Positions 52,938 through 62,009 of a stretch of DNA of 64,000 nt are shown here, in pieces. The notes beneath the pieces are model-generated. The model was not told the origin of the DNA. It saw nothing but the letters and a program-made list of their open reading frames with translations, and did not search any database. Location of the stretch: the NCBI GenBank assembly GCA_029245345.1, contig JAQWPM010000012.1, forward strand, positions 1-64,000, in the 5' to 3' direction. Position 1 is the stretch's first letter; each line of letters begins with the position of its first letter. Source of the DNA: Longimicrobiales bacterium. Lineage in GTDB: Bacteria > Gemmatimonadota > Gemmatimonadetes > Longimicrobiales > Gaopeijiaceae. Position numbers and translations under genes: made by a program.

Positions 52938-54464
52938 TCACGAAACGGGGCGTTCCGGCTTTCTCGGCATCATCTCGTCGCGCATGGCGAGCGCGTACAC
53001 CGTCGCAGCAACAACAACCGCCGCCTGCTGAAGGTCCGCGATGACGAGGTGGTCGAACGTATCGAGTTCGGTGTGGTGCGTGTTGATGCCGTACTCGATG
53101 GGATCCTGAATGAAGTTGAAGCCCGGGATGTTCGCCCGGTCGAACGACTGGTGATCCGTCCCGCCCGTGTCCCCGTGGCGAACCGCCACGACCCCAAGGT
53201 CGCGGAAGGGCCACAGGATCTGCTCGAACACCGGGATGGCTGCCTCATTCGACTGGTCCCAGATCCCGCGCAGGCGTCCAGTCCCGTTATCGACGTTCAC
53301 ATAAGCGGAGATCTTGTCATGGAGTTCCTCGTGGTTCGCGACGTAGGCACGGGAGCCGAGGAGGCCCTGCTCTTCACCACTCCACAGTCCGATTCGGATC
53401 GTGCGGCGCGGCTGCACGTCGATCGCCTTCAAGATGCGCATGGCTTCCATCATGATGGTAGAGCCGGCCGCGTTATCCGTCGCACCACCGCCCATGTGCC
53501 ACGAGTCGAGGTGCGCACCGAGCATGACATACTCGTCGGCTTTGTCCGTGCCCGGGATCTCGGCGAGAGAGTTGTACTGGTTCAGGTCGTCTTCGTAGAA
53601 CTGATTCTCGACCATGATCTCTAGCTCAACCGGATATCCGTTCGTGACGTTACGGAAAATCTGGTTGTACTGCTCTTTGGACAGCGCGACGTGCGGAAGC
53701 CCCTCAGGGGCCCCACTCTCGCGGCTCCCGGCCGACCCGCCACGGATGACACCGTCGTCACGCGAGGAGATGCGAAGCACCCCTGCCGCGCCCTCGGACG
53801 CCGCCATTTCAAAGATGGCTTGCTGAACAGCACGCTGCGCCCTCATGCGGGCGAAGAGAGCCGCGTTCCCACCCCGGCCACCGCGGCCAGTCTGGGGAGC
53901 CGGCTCCAAAAGGGATTCGAGCGAGGACCTCCGTGGCGTGTGCTCGAACTCGGGCTCGAAGTCTTGCAGTGCCTCTACCAAGAGGAACTTGCCACCGAGC
54001 TGTCCTTCGTACTTCGTGGTGGCGTCTTCGACACTCTCCGCCTGGATGACCACGGCTTCACCGCGCACCAAACCGTCCGTGCTACCCGTCCACGCCATCG
54101 GCTGCCCGTGTAGCGGCTGCGATACAGGCGTGAGGATCCGTCCCGCATATCCCATGTTCTTCCAACCGCGTCCAAACTCTCCCCATGGCTCGACCACTGC
54201 GTTGGCGAGGCCCCACTCGTTGAACTTCTCGACGGTCCAAGCGTTGGCCTCGGCCATGCCTGGCGAACCGGTAAGCCGTGCCCCGATGACCTCAGTGAGG
54301 TGGCGGGCCAGGGCTTCGATCTGTGACCGTTCGAGTCCCTCTTCACGGATCTGGGCGACGACATCGAGATCGACGGCCTCCTGAGCGACCTGCGCGGCGG
54401 TCGGCGCGGGAGCCAGCAGTGCACCGAGCGCGAACACGGACGCAATCTTCGAATGCAAACGCAT
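52938..54464 (-). CDS. Secreted M28-family zinc aminopeptidase/carboxypeptidase (plasma glutamate carboxypeptidase-like)
   Basis: The ATG at 54464 gives a signal peptide (IASVFALGALLAPAPTAAQ) and 508 residues. A protease-associated-type insert (about 130-290) with a Gly/Arg-rich loop (QTGRGGRGGNAAL) precedes the catalytic core. Binuclear zinc residues are visible in GAHLDSWHMGGGATDNAAG (His, Asp), WSGEEQGLLGSRAY (catalytic Glu plus ligand Glu), YVNVDNG (Asp) and NTHHTELDTFDH (His). The arrangement matches M28 peptidases of the PGCP/CPQ type, exported to the periplasm or outside. The open frame to 54617 has no start-like sequence. Confidence 0.9.
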   Translation of the reverse strand: MRLHSKIASVFALGALLAPAPTAAQVAQEAVDLDVVAQIREEGLERSQIEALARHLTEVIGARLTGSPGMAEANAWTVEKFNEWGLANAVVEPWGEFGRGWKNMGYAGRILTPVSQPLHGQPMAWTGSTDGLVRGEAVVIQAESVEDATTKYEGQLGGKFLLVEALQDFEPEFEHTPRRSSLESLLEPAPQTGRGGRGGNAALFARMRAQRAVQQAIFEMAASEGAAGVLRISSRDDGVIRGGSAGSRESGAPEGLPHVALSKEQYNQIFRNVTNGYPVELEIMVENQFYEDDLNQYNSLAEIPGTDKADEYVMLGAHLDSWHMGGGATDNAAGSTIMMEAMRILKAIDVQPRRTIRIGLWSGEEQGLLGSRAYVANHEELHDKISAYVNVDNGTGRLRGIWDQSNEAAIPVFEQILWPFRDLGVVAVRHGDTGGTDHQSFDRANIPGFNFIQDPIEYGINTHHTELDTFDHLVIADLQQAAVVVAATVYALAMRDEMMPRKPERPVS

Positions 54465-54552
54465 ACTTCTACCTGGACTGCGGGTGGATGATGAATAGGA
54501 ATCTGGAAATCTACTGACTCCGGCGGAGCCGGAAAGTCGGACAACTACAGAG

Positions 54553-55614
54553 TTAGGGAAGAAGCGCCATGGCGTCGCCGTACGAATAGAAGCGATACCC
54601 TTCCGCAATCGCTTCATGGTAGGCCGACATCGTTCGGTCGTAACCCGCGAAAGCGGACACGAGCATGAGCAGCGTCGACCTTGGCAAGTGGAAATTGGTC
54701 AACAATCCGTCTACCACACGGGGCCCGGCCGGCGGGCGGAGAAACAGGTTCGTGGTACCCGAACCAGCTACCACTTCCCCGGCCTCGTTCACGGCCGACT
54801 CGAGTGTACGCACAGCTGTGGTGCCGACGGCCCAGACGCGCCCACCAGCCCGCTTGGCGTCGTTCACAATCGATGCGGCCTCAGATGTCACCGCATATCG
54901 CTCATGGTGCATCTCGTGCTCAGCGGGATCGTTCGTCTCGACGGGTCGGAACGTCCCGATGCCAACGTGGAGGATGACTTCCGCGCGCATCACACCTCGT
55001 TCGGTAAGCGAGTCGAGCAACTCAGGAGTGAAATGCAGGCCGGCCGTGGGCGCCGCCACTGACCCGGCGGTACGCGCATAGACGGTCTGGTAGCGCTCCC
55101 GATCCAGTGGTTCCTCTTCACGGCCCATGTAAGGCGGCAGCGGCATGTGACCGTGCCGGTCGAGCGCCTCGTCCACAGTGAGGTCGGTCACGAGCCTCAC
55201 GGTTCTGCCTCCGCCCGGCGCGCCACCAAGGATTTCTACCGAGAGATCCTCCCCAATGATGACTTCACGACCCGGCTTGAGTTTTCCTCCGGGTCGAACC
55301 AACGCCTCCCAAACGAGTGGGTCATCGGAGTCGGGTGCCGGGCGCATCAGAAAGACCTCGGCGCGCGCCCCAGTAGGCTTGTGCCCGACGAGTCTCGCCG
55401 GGAGCACCTTGCTCTCGTTGACGACCAAGACATCTCCGGGGTGGAAGAGCTCCACGATGTCCGCGAACCCAAGGTGACGGGATGGTGCTGAACCCGTCCT
55501 GGGGAGCACAAACAGTCGACTGCCGTCGCGCCGCGGCGCCGGATAGCGCGCGATCAGTTCGTCCGGGATCTCGTACTCGTAGTCGGAGACGAGCGAGCCG
55601 TCTGGGCTCCTCAA
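54553..55614 (-). CDS. queA: S-adenosylmethionine:tRNA ribosyltransferase-isomerase
   Basis: QueA makes epoxyqueuosine in tRNA from preQ1-tRNA and [23 protein letters not shown] opens it. [20 protein letters not shown] and the family block [20 protein letters not shown] are diagnostic, as is [20 protein letters not shown] followed by [15 protein letters not shown]. 353 residues. The TTG start at 55614 overlaps the ruvB stop (TTGA). Confidence 0.95.
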   Translation of the reverse strand: MRSPDGSLVSDYEYEIPDELIARYPAPRRDGSRLFVLPRTGSAPSRHLGFADIVELFHPGDVLVVNESKVLPARLVGHKPTGARAEVFLMRPAPDSDDPLVWEALVRPGGKLKPGREVIIGEDLSVEILGGAPGGGRTVRLVTDLTVDEALDRHGHMPLPPYMGREEEPLDRERYQTVYARTAGSVAAPTAGLHFTPELLDSLTERGVMRAEVILHVGIGTFRPVETNDPAEHEMHHERYAVTSEAASIVNDAKRAGGRVWAVGTTAVRTLESAVNEAGEVVAGSGTTNLFLRPPAGPRVVDGLLTNFHLPRSTLLMLVSAFAGYDRTMSAYHEAIAEGYRFYSYGDAMALLP

Positions 55615-56657
55615 GACTCCTCTACGAAGAGCGTGCCTTGGGGTCCTTTCTTAGCGTCCGCAATCGTGTACCCCAGACGCTGGAACGCGCGTGGCGTAGC
55701 CACCCGTCCCTGGGCTGTGCGCATCAAGAAGCCTTCCATGATCAAGAAGGGCTCGTAGACCTCTTCCAGTGTGGTCGCATCCTCGCCCATCGCAACTGCG
55801 AGCGAATTCAGCCCCACCGGCCCTCCTTCGAATTTTTCGATGAGGGTCCTCAGCACACGGGTGTCCATCTCGTCCAACCCGAACTCATCCACGTCGAGAA
55901 GAGTCAACGCATCTCCAGCGACCGACTCGTCGATCCGGCCATCCGCCCTTACTTGAGCAAAGTCACGGACGCGGCGCAGCAGCCGGTTCGCGACACGCGG
56001 CGTGCCTCTAGAGCGACGAGCGATTTCCACCGCTCCCTCGGTCGTGACCTCCACGCCCAAGATCTCGGCACTTCGGCGAATGATGATCACGAGTTCTTCG
56101 GGCGGGTAAAAATTAAGCCGCTGGACGATGCCGAAACGTGCACGCATCGGGGCCGTGAGAAGCCCAAACCGCGTGGTAGCACCCACCAATGTGAACTTCT
56201 CGATCTTCATGATCATCGTATCCGCCTTCGGACCGTCGGAAAGACGGATGTCGACTTGCCAGTCCTCCATAGCCGGATAGAGGAACTCCTCGATCACGGG
56301 CCGCAGACGATGGATCTCGTCGATGAACAGGATGTCGCCCTCACGCTGATTCGTGAGAATGCCAACCAGGTCCGCGGGCTTTTCGAGCACGGGACCCGAG
56401 GTGGTCTTGATGTTCACACCCATCTCGCGAGCCAGGAGCGAAGCGAGCGTCGTCTTGCCGAGTCCAGGAGGACCGTGAAACAGCAAATGATCGAGGGCTT
56501 CGCCACGGAACTTCGCCGCCTCGATGGCGATGGACAGCGCCTCGCGGACCTTCTCCTGCCCCACGAACTCACTGAGACGCGTCGGGCGAAGCTTGGGACC
56601 GGCCTCGACGTCTTCTTCTAGCGTCTCGGGCGTTGTGACGTGGGTGTGTTCGTTCAT
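55611..56657 (-). CDS. ruvB: Holliday junction branch-migration helicase RuvB
   Basis: This AAA+ motor drives branch migration with Ruv[21 protein letters not shown] is the family start. Walker A is [20 protein letters not shown], Walker [21 protein letters not shown], sensor 1 [18 protein letters not shown] and the winged helix [20 protein letters not shown]. 348 residues. It lies 10 bp downstream of an unknown gene that separates it from ruvA. Confidence 0.97.
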   Translation of the reverse strand: MNEHTHVTTPETLEEDVEAGPKLRPTRLSEFVGQEKVREALSIAIEAAKFRGEALDHLLFHGPPGLGKTTLASLLAREMGVNIKTTSGPVLEKPADLVGILTNQREGDILFIDEIHRLRPVIEEFLYPAMEDWQVDIRLSDGPKADTMIMKIEKFTLVGATTRFGLLTAPMRARFGIVQRLNFYPPEELVIIIRRSAEILGVEVTTEGAVEIARRSRGTPRVANRLLRRVRDFAQVRADGRIDESVAGDALTLLDVDEFGLDEMDTRVLRTLIEKFEGGPVGLNSLAVAMGEDATTLEEVYEPFLIMEGFLMRTAQGRVATPRAFQRLGYTIADAKKGPQGTLFVEES

Positions 56658-56667
56658 GCCGGAGAAT

Positions 56668-57423
56668 CTAACTCATCAGAAGCGGCTGGCGCTTCGCCCG
56701 GATCCGACTCTTGGTCGCGTCCATCTGCAGGCAACGGGAGAGTGTTGGAATTGGGCGACATCGGACCCGCCGGGGTGGGAGACTCGTCCGGGCGGGAGGG
56801 GCTTCGACGGCCCCGAGCTTGGCCCGAGCTTGCACCGTGTTCGATACGACGAGCCCACCCGGTCTCTCGAGCGCGGAAAGCAGCGCATCGATGATCTCCG
56901 GGCGTACCTCCTTCGACCCGTGCGCGAGACGCCCCGGCCTCCCATCGAGCGCCTCCAGCAACGAACCGTGGCCCATCCCCTCCAACGCATCGCCAGCGTC
57001 GTCCGCCAGCTTGCGTTTTCGCTGGCCTTGGCGGCGCTCGAGAAGCCGGATTCGGCGAAGCTGTCGTTCCATTTCACTCTCGTCGTCCGGAATGGCCACT
57101 TCGTCGAGCACGGCCCGGAGGAGTTCGAACATACGGACCAGGCGCTCCGGGTCGGTAATACGAGCGGGCGCATGATCGTGGAGAAGATCAACCTCGTCAG
57201 GGTCTGTGCCTCCCACCATGCCTTCGTTGTCGCTGATGCCAAAGCGCATCTTTTTCACCGGCACCCGCTCCCGCTCCCGGACGATTTCGTTCGTGAACAG
57301 GTCAGGAACCGTATCCGGCCGCTGTTGCCTACGAGCGTCATACACCGCACCTACTTCAGCCGCGACCTGCCGCCAGACGCCGGAACGCTTCTGATTCGCC
57401 CCTTTTCCGAACGAGACCAGCAT
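56668..57423 (-). CDS. Unknown protein encoded between ruvA and ruvB
   Basis: 251 residues, starting at an ATG that overlaps the ruvA stop by one base (TGATG) and ending 10 bp before ruvB. That spacing and ordinary GC-rich third codon positions support it as a real gene. The middle is highly charged and probably helical or coiled coil ([20 protein letters not shown], then [15 protein letters not shown]); the C-terminus is Arg/Pro-rich. I see no signal peptide, membrane segment or enzyme motif. No known Ruv partner comes to mind. Its position suggests a link with recombination, but that is only guilt by association. Confidence 0.65.
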   Translation of the reverse strand: MLVSFGKGANQKRSGVWRQVAAEVGAVYDARRQQRPDTVPDLFTNEIVRERERVPVKKMRFGISDNEGMVGGTDPDEVDLLHDHAPARITDPERLVRMFELLRAVLDEVAIPDDESEMERQLRRIRLLERRQGQRKRKLADDAGDALEGMGHGSLLEALDGRPGRLAHGSKEVRPEIIDALLSALERPGGLVVSNTVQARAKLGAVEAPPARTSLPPRRVRCRPIPTLSRCLQMDATKSRIRAKRQPLLMS

Positions 57424-58016
57424 CAGTCTCTTGCGAGTGCTCGCCGGATAAGCTCTTCCGTGGAGTCCGGAGCGCCGGCCTCGATTACGGCGCGTACCGC
57501 GCTGTCCGCAGCGCTGAAGGAGAAGCCGAGAGCTACCAGTGCCTGAACCGCCTCCTGGGCACCGCTAATCGATCCGGGCTTCGTTGGCGTGACGATGGCG
57601 AGATCGGCCACTTTGTCGGCCAACTCGAGAGAGATCTTCTCCGCCTTCTTCTTACCGATGCCGCTCACCTGCTGCAGCGCCACGAGATCTCGTTCGACGA
57701 GGGCGCGGGCGAGTCGCTCCGCGTCGTACGTCGACATCATAGCCAGAGCCACTTTGGCGCCGACCCCGGACGCCGACAGCAACCGTCGAAAGAGCGTCCG
57801 CTCGTGCGCCTCGATGAATCCATAGAGGGCCACAGATGAGTCGGTCACCACCTGCAGCGTTCGCAGCTGGAGCGTCGCACCCGGAGAAGGCAGCCGTTGA
57901 AGGACGGTCAGCGGGATCTCCACCTCGTAGACGACCCCACCAGGAGTCTCGATCTCGATCCGATCCGTGTCCCGAGTCAGCAAGACGCCGTTGAGTCTAG
58001 AGATCATGCCGGGCAC
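57423..58016 (-). CDS. ruvA: Holliday junction-binding protein RuvA
   Basis: The tetrameric RuvA holds the junction for RuvB. MISRLNGVLLTRDTDRIEIE begins the OB-fold domain. The helix-hairpin-helix motifs read RRLLSASGVGAKVALAMMST and LVALQQVSGIGKKKAEKISL. A flexible linker precedes domain III (QEAVQALVALGFSFSAADSA). From the M3 of the open frame the length is about 195, normal. ruvC ends 6 bp upstream. Confidence 0.95.
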   Translation of the reverse strand: MPGMISRLNGVLLTRDTDRIEIETPGGVVYEVEIPLTVLQRLPSPGATLQLRTLQVVTDSSVALYGFIEAHERTLFRRLLSASGVGAKVALAMMSTYDAERLARALVERDLVALQQVSGIGKKKAEKISLELADKVADLAIVTPTKPGSISGAQEAVQALVALGFSFSAADSAVRAVIEAGAPDSTEELIRRALARD

Positions 58017-58022
58017 CCGAGA

Positions 58023-58505
58023 TCAGACATTAGCAAAACTCCCGAGAAACGAGTGACACAGCGCAGCGGCGACCCCATCGGACGCATCGTGCGGGGTCGG
58101 AGGCTCCTTCAATTTCAGCAATTGCATCACCATGAACGCGACTTGTTCTTTCGTGGCATTTCCCGTTCCTGTCACCGCTTTCTTGATCTGACGCGGTGCG
58201 TACTCGGCAATGGACACATCGTGGAGCGCTCCAGCCAGAAGAATAGCTCCACGTGCGTGTCCGAGCTTCAGCGCGCTTTGCGCGTTCTTCCCGTGGAAGA
58301 CGTCTTCCACGGACATCGCGAAGGGCTGATGACGGATGATGAGTCCAACCACGGCTTCGTGGATCTCACGAATGCGTGCAGTCAGCGGCTCATTCGCCGA
58401 CGTCCTGATCACCCCGCACTCCACCAACGAGACAGCGCCCCCGCCCTTCCGAGCAACGACGCCAAATCCCGTAACCGCCGTGCCTGGGTCAATCCCCAGG
58501 ATGAT
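58023..58505 (-). CDS. ruvC: Holliday junction endonuclease RuvC (no standard start codon visible)
   Basis: RuvC cuts Holliday junctions. The first catalytic Asp lies in IILGIDPGTAVTGFGVVARK, encoded from about 58505 leftward, and the later acidic residues in SVEDVFHGKNAQSALKLGHA and the C-terminal HDASDGVAAALCHSFLG are intact. Between the yebC stop (58542-58544) and this motif the frame has no ATG, GTG or TTG; the next candidate, a TTG at 58427, would delete the catalytic Asp. Translation may start at one of two ATC codons (58505, 58502) or a CTG (58499), or the sequence may have a small error here. I set 58505 as a working start, giving 160 residues, the usual size. Confidence 0.88.
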   Translation of the reverse strand: MILGIDPGTAVTGFGVVARKGGGAVSLVECGVIRTSANEPLTARIREIHEAVVGLIIRHQPFAMSVEDVFHGKNAQSALKLGHARGAILLAGALHDVSIAEYAPRQIKKAVTGTGNATKEQVAFMVMQLLKLKEPPTPHDASDGVAAALCHSFLGSFANV

Positions 58506-58541
58506 CTGACCCGCGTCGATTTCGTCGATCTCAGCGGCCCT

Positions 58542-59288
58542 TTACGTCGCGTCGGCGAGAACGGCTTCGTCGATGTCGGCGTTCGAGTGCACCTTCTGCA
58601 CGTCGTCCAGATCGTCGAGCGTGTCGAGCAGGTGCAATAGCTTCTCCCCGTCCCGCCCGGCAACCGCTACCTCGTTCTTGGCGATGCGCGTGAGTTCGGC
58701 CGAAGCGGCTTCGATACCTGCTGCTTTCATAGCGTCCTGAACCGCCATGAAGTCCGATACTTCAGCGATCACAACGAACTCGTCGCCTTCATTGGTCACA
58801 TCTTCCGCACCGGCTTCGATCGCAGCGTCGAACACGGAGTCCTCCGTGTACTTCGCAGCATCGATGGTAATTTGCCCTTTCCGGTCAAACTGCCAGGCCA
58901 CGGACCCCTCGGTCCCCAAGCTGCCGTCATTCTTGTTTAGGGCGTGGCGGACGTCCGCTACGGTGCGGTTCTTGTTGTCCGTGAGGCACTCGATGTAGAG
59001 TGCGACCCCACCGGGCCCGTATCCTTCGTAGATCGCCTCTTCGTACGCGACCCCCGCCAACTCGCCGGTTCCTTTCTTGATCGCCCGCTCAATGTTCTCG
59101 GCGGGCATCGAGTTGCCCTTCGCTGTGTCCACCGCCAGACGGAGGCGTGCGTTGTACTCTGGCTCACCACCGCCTTCCCTAGACGCCACCGTGATCTCAC
59201 GAATCAGCTTGGTGAAGAGCGCACCGCGCTTGGCGTCGGTGACTCCTTTCTTGCGCCTGATCTTGGACCACTTGTTATGGCCGGCCAC
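58542..59288 (-). CDS. YebC/PmpR/TACO1-family protein
   Basis: The highly conserved start MAGHNKWSKIRRKKGVTDAK is present, followed by FTKLIREITVASREGGGEPE, NSMPAENIERAIKKGTGE and YEGYGPGGVALYIECLTDNK. 248 residues, normal. Members act as transcription regulators or, as with mitochondrial TACO1 and some bacterial YebC, as helpers of translation through difficult stretches such as polyproline. It precedes ruvC, as in many bacteria. Confidence 0.95.
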   Translation of the reverse strand: MAGHNKWSKIRRKKGVTDAKRGALFTKLIREITVASREGGGEPEYNARLRLAVDTAKGNSMPAENIERAIKKGTGELAGVAYEEAIYEGYGPGGVALYIECLTDNKNRTVADVRHALNKNDGSLGTEGSVAWQFDRKGQITIDAAKYTEDSVFDAAIEAGAEDVTNEGDEFVVIAEVSDFMAVQDAMKAAGIEAASAELTRIAKNEVAVAGRDGEKLLHLLDTLDDLDDVQKVHSNADIDEAVLADAT

Positions 59289-59491
59289 ACAACCTCCGGG
59301 GATACAACTTCAGATGGCGGGCTGCACGCCCGAAACAGAGGTAGAAAAGTACGGCTAGCCGCCAAAGGGGCAAATCGCCACTGAGGATGCTTCACGCCGA
59401 AGTCTTGCACGCTTCTACCAAGGGGAATAATGTCGGTCTCCGTGAGCATGACCAGGACCGGGGACATTCATTCCCCCCCCAGGAGGAACAG
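59289..59491. other. Intergenic region upstream of the pilin gene
   Basis: This divergent region lies between yebC (leftward) and the pilin gene (rightward). A run of eight C (59473-59480) directly abuts the pilin Shine-Dalgarno AGGAGGA (59481-59487). No sigma-54 or sigma-70 consensus is convincing. Confidence 0.4.
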
Positions 59492-59887
59492 ATGGTGCCG
59501 AAGAACCAGAAAAGCGGCTTTACCCTCATCGAATTGCTGATCGTCGTGGTCGTTATTGGCATCCTGGCGACCATCGCCATCCCGAAGTTCTCCTCCATGC
59601 GGACAAAATCGTACATCGCCGCCGTAACCTCCGACCTCAAGAGCACGGCGAGCCAGCAAGAGATCTACTTGACCGACAACAACACTTACGCGGCGACGAC
59701 GACCGCTATGGACCAGACGTTGACGGATGCTGTGACTGTAACGGTCAACGAGTCCGATGGGCGCGGGTGGGCGGCGACAGCGACGCACTCAGGTCTGTCA
59801 GGTCAGCAGTGCGGGATCTACTACGGCAGCGCGTCGGCATCAAACGGGTCTCCCGCCACGCAGCCAGGCACGGTCGCCTGCAACTAG
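59492..59887 (+). CDS. Type IV pilin-like prepilin
   Basis: A classic class III signal: the short basic leader MVPKNQKSG, with predicted cleavage before FTLIELLIVVVVIGILATIA, including the Glu5 of mature pilins. The globular part (about 100 residues) contains two Cys (QQCGIYYG and the final VACN) that could form the C-terminal disulfide loop. The ATG at 59492 has a strong AGGAGGA four bases upstream. It could be a major pilin or a type II secretion pseudopilin; pilT at 8498-9628 supports the pilus option. 131 residues. Confidence 0.9.
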   Translation: MVPKNQKSGFTLIELLIVVVVIGILATIAIPKFSSMRTKSYIAAVTSDLKSTASQQEIYLTDNNTYAATTTAMDQTLTDAVTVTVNESDGRGWAATATHSGLSGQQCGIYYGSASASNGSPATQPGTVACN

Positions 59888-59932
59888 CGGGCATGCAGAG
59901 GCCTGCTCCGTAAGAGCGGGCCGGCCCACGGA

Positions 59933-61234
59933 CTACCGCCGGTCGTACCCGCCGCCGAAGCCCGCACTGCGGAACCGGTTGTTCACCACGTTGTTGAAGA
60001 TCGACCCGAACTGAATCGAGAAGCCAACCTGGATGCCGTAGTTGAAGCTGGTGGCTTCCTGCTGGAGCCGAAGCAGCGTCTCCGCATCCGTGGCGTCATC
60101 GAGCGGCAGATAGATCTGGTCGTTGACCCAAGCGATGTCCCCTCGAATGTTTACGCTGAAGCCCCGAACGATGCGGACGTCAATGTCACCACGGATCGCC
60201 AGGTTGTTGCGCTCGAAGTCACTCAAGAAGTGCGAGCCGGTCATGCGCAGCGATGCATCACCCCACTCCTGACGCTGGGAGAATTGCATCTGGAGCGACT
60301 GCTCATACCGCAGTTCCGACGTCTCATTATAGATCGTGGGTTCGATGTAGTCGCGGTATGCCGGTCCGACCTTGTAGAAGAACGTGAAGGCACGTCGGGT
60401 CGCCTCGTCGTACGGAAAGACGCTGTATTCAATGGCAGGCGTGACTTCGACTCGGAAGTTCTGGTTGAATCGGGTCATCCGACCAGCTTGGCCCTGGATC
60501 CCGATCGACCAGTGGTCGGCGACCGAGTAGACGATGAGCGGATTGAAGCCCCAATCCGTCCGAACGTTGAGGAAGTTGCCGTTGTCGAGTTCGATATCGA
60601 CCCGGTTGTAGTTGATGTTCCCGTTGAAGTTCATCTTCCACGTCGGGGTGATCCGGTTCGCCGAAAAACTCCCATTGAGCCGAGTGGTGCTGCGCGTCGA
60701 CTCGCCGTCCAAGTTGCCGCTGCCGTTGAAACGGAAGACCCACAGGTTCCACGGATCGTCCACTTCGTCCTGCGACACCAGGCGGCGTCCTGCGCCTGAA
60801 CTCTCCGGTGCGGGACCCGTGAGGCTCACAAGGCCACGGTAGCCGGCTTGCTGTGCATAACTGGCGATCCCGAGTCCGAGCGCATGCGAGATGCCGTCGA
60901 GTTGCTCTCGCTCCGTGTCGGTGGGAAGCGTCTGGAAGAGGTGGGTGTCCTCCCATCCTTCCGCCTGGCCGTGTCCGATGAAGTCGAGACGATATTCATT
61001 CCCACCCGCCCCGGTCGTCTGGCTGGTCATGATGACGTGGACATCAGCGACTTCTTTGTCGTTGACCCAGTTCACCCAATCGATTTCAGTGCGGTAGTAC
61101 TGACTGTTGCAGTTCCGGCCGTTGCAGTCGAAGAAGACATTGGGTCGGACGTTCTGACTCTCTGCGAGCGACGGGGCCCCGAGCGTAAGGAGCCACACGA
61201 GAGCGAACGGAATATGTGTAAGGCGCAGGCGCAT
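59933..61234 (-). CDS. Probable outer-membrane beta-barrel protein of unknown function
   Basis: The ATG at 61234 is followed by a signal peptide (IPFALVWLLTLGAPSLAESQ). Residues 25-150 have a conserved-looking soluble region (NVFFDCNGRNCNSQYYRTEI, VHVIMTSQTTGAGGNEYRLD) with a possible Cys pair. The remaining 270 residues alternate hydrophobic/aromatic and polar residues in barrel style (for example KMNFNGNINYNRVDIELDNG; YGIQVGFSIQFGS). No family name is recognised with confidence; similar proteins occur in Bacteroidota/Gemmatimonadota as hypothetical proteins. 433 residues. Confidence 0.7.
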   Translation of the reverse strand: MRLRLTHIPFALVWLLTLGAPSLAESQNVRPNVFFDCNGRNCNSQYYRTEIDWVNWVNDKEVADVHVIMTSQTTGAGGNEYRLDFIGHGQAEGWEDTHLFQTLPTDTEREQLDGISHALGLGIASYAQQAGYRGLVSLTGPAPESSGAGRRLVSQDEVDDPWNLWVFRFNGSGNLDGESTRSTTRLNGSFSANRITPTWKMNFNGNINYNRVDIELDNGNFLNVRTDWGFNPLIVYSVADHWSIGIQGQAGRMTRFNQNFRVEVTPAIEYSVFPYDEATRRAFTFFYKVGPAYRDYIEPTIYNETSELRYEQSLQMQFSQRQEWGDASLRMTGSHFLSDFERNNLAIRGDIDVRIVRGFSVNIRGDIAWVNDQIYLPLDDATDAETLLRLQQEATSFNYGIQVGFSIQFGSIFNNVVNNRFRSAGFGGGYDRR

Positions 61235-61475
61235 GTGCGTGGGCAGCCGTGTTGTGTACCGAGTGAATCCACCGCTTGGCGGACAGCCAAAAAGGTAACG
61301 CGAGCGATGCTCCTCTCGGAGACCAGCAGAGTCGCACACGTGTCCGGAAACCAAGACACCTGCATGGGTGGTTTGGTTGAAGCGTCAGCCGTATCGGCGC
61401 AGTCTGGCGCTGGCTAATCCGGACAAACACCTTTCGCGTGCGGCCATCCCCACATCCCCTCCCCTCAGCCAGGCA

Positions 61476-62009
61476 ATGCGCACCGATCTCAGCAAAGGCG
61501 TGATCTACGCCCTCCTGTTCTGCCTGTCCGGACTCTTGGCGCTGATCGCCATCGGGATCGTGTTTCCCGCGCCCCCGGAATTGGTCGCGACACCCCACCC
61601 CGCGTATCCGTCAATGTTGGTCAGTGGTTCTGGCGCACCTGGGGATTCGTGGACGCTGTGGGCGGGATACGTGTCAGGTGTGCTCGTGCTCGGCGTGTTG
61701 ATCGCCTTCGTCTTCATCGGCGTGTCTCCGAAATCGAAGCTAGGGCGACGTCTCATGGGCGTTTCATCCGCTCTGTACGTGGTGACGTTCATCGCCCTTC
61801 TCGTGACAGATGCTACCTACGCCACTGAAGGATTCACCGGCACCATCTTCGGCTTCCCTCCGCCCACGGCCTGGATGATCCACGGCATGTGGCATATCCC
61901 CTGGCTGATGGTGCTCGTCTACGTGGTGCTATGGGACTCAGTGTCCTACACCCCGGAAGCTGAAGCCCGTTTCGAAGCCCTCATGGAAACCAAGCGGAGT
62001 GAGCATTGA
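61476..62009 (+). CDS. Four-span membrane protein coupled to a sodium symporter
   Basis: From the ATG at 61476, 177 residues with about four hydrophobic segments: VIYALLFCLSGLLALIAIGI, LWAGYVSGVLVLGVLIAFVF, LYVVTFIALLVTDATYAT and IPWLMVLVYVVLWDSVSY. Its stop overlaps the TTG start of the symporter (TTGA). Small membrane proteins paired with SSS transporters are known (YhdT with PanF, YjcH with ActP), though this one is not clearly homologous. It may be an accessory subunit. Confidence 0.78.
   Translation: MRTDLSKGVIYALLFCLSGLLALIAIGIVFPAPPELVATPHPAYPSMLVSGSGAPGDSWTLWAGYVSGVLVLGVLIAFVFIGVSPKSKLGRRLMGVSSALYVVTFIALLVTDATYATEGFTGTIFGFPPPTAWMIHGMWHIPWLMVLVYVVLWDSVSYTPEAEARFEALMETKRSEH

Noticed and set aside
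56524-57546. Plus-strand frame of 340 codons opposite the unknown gene between ruvA and ruvB
   Set aside because: The minus-strand frame has overlapping operon spacing and better composition; the plus frame crosses ruvB and ruvA ends.
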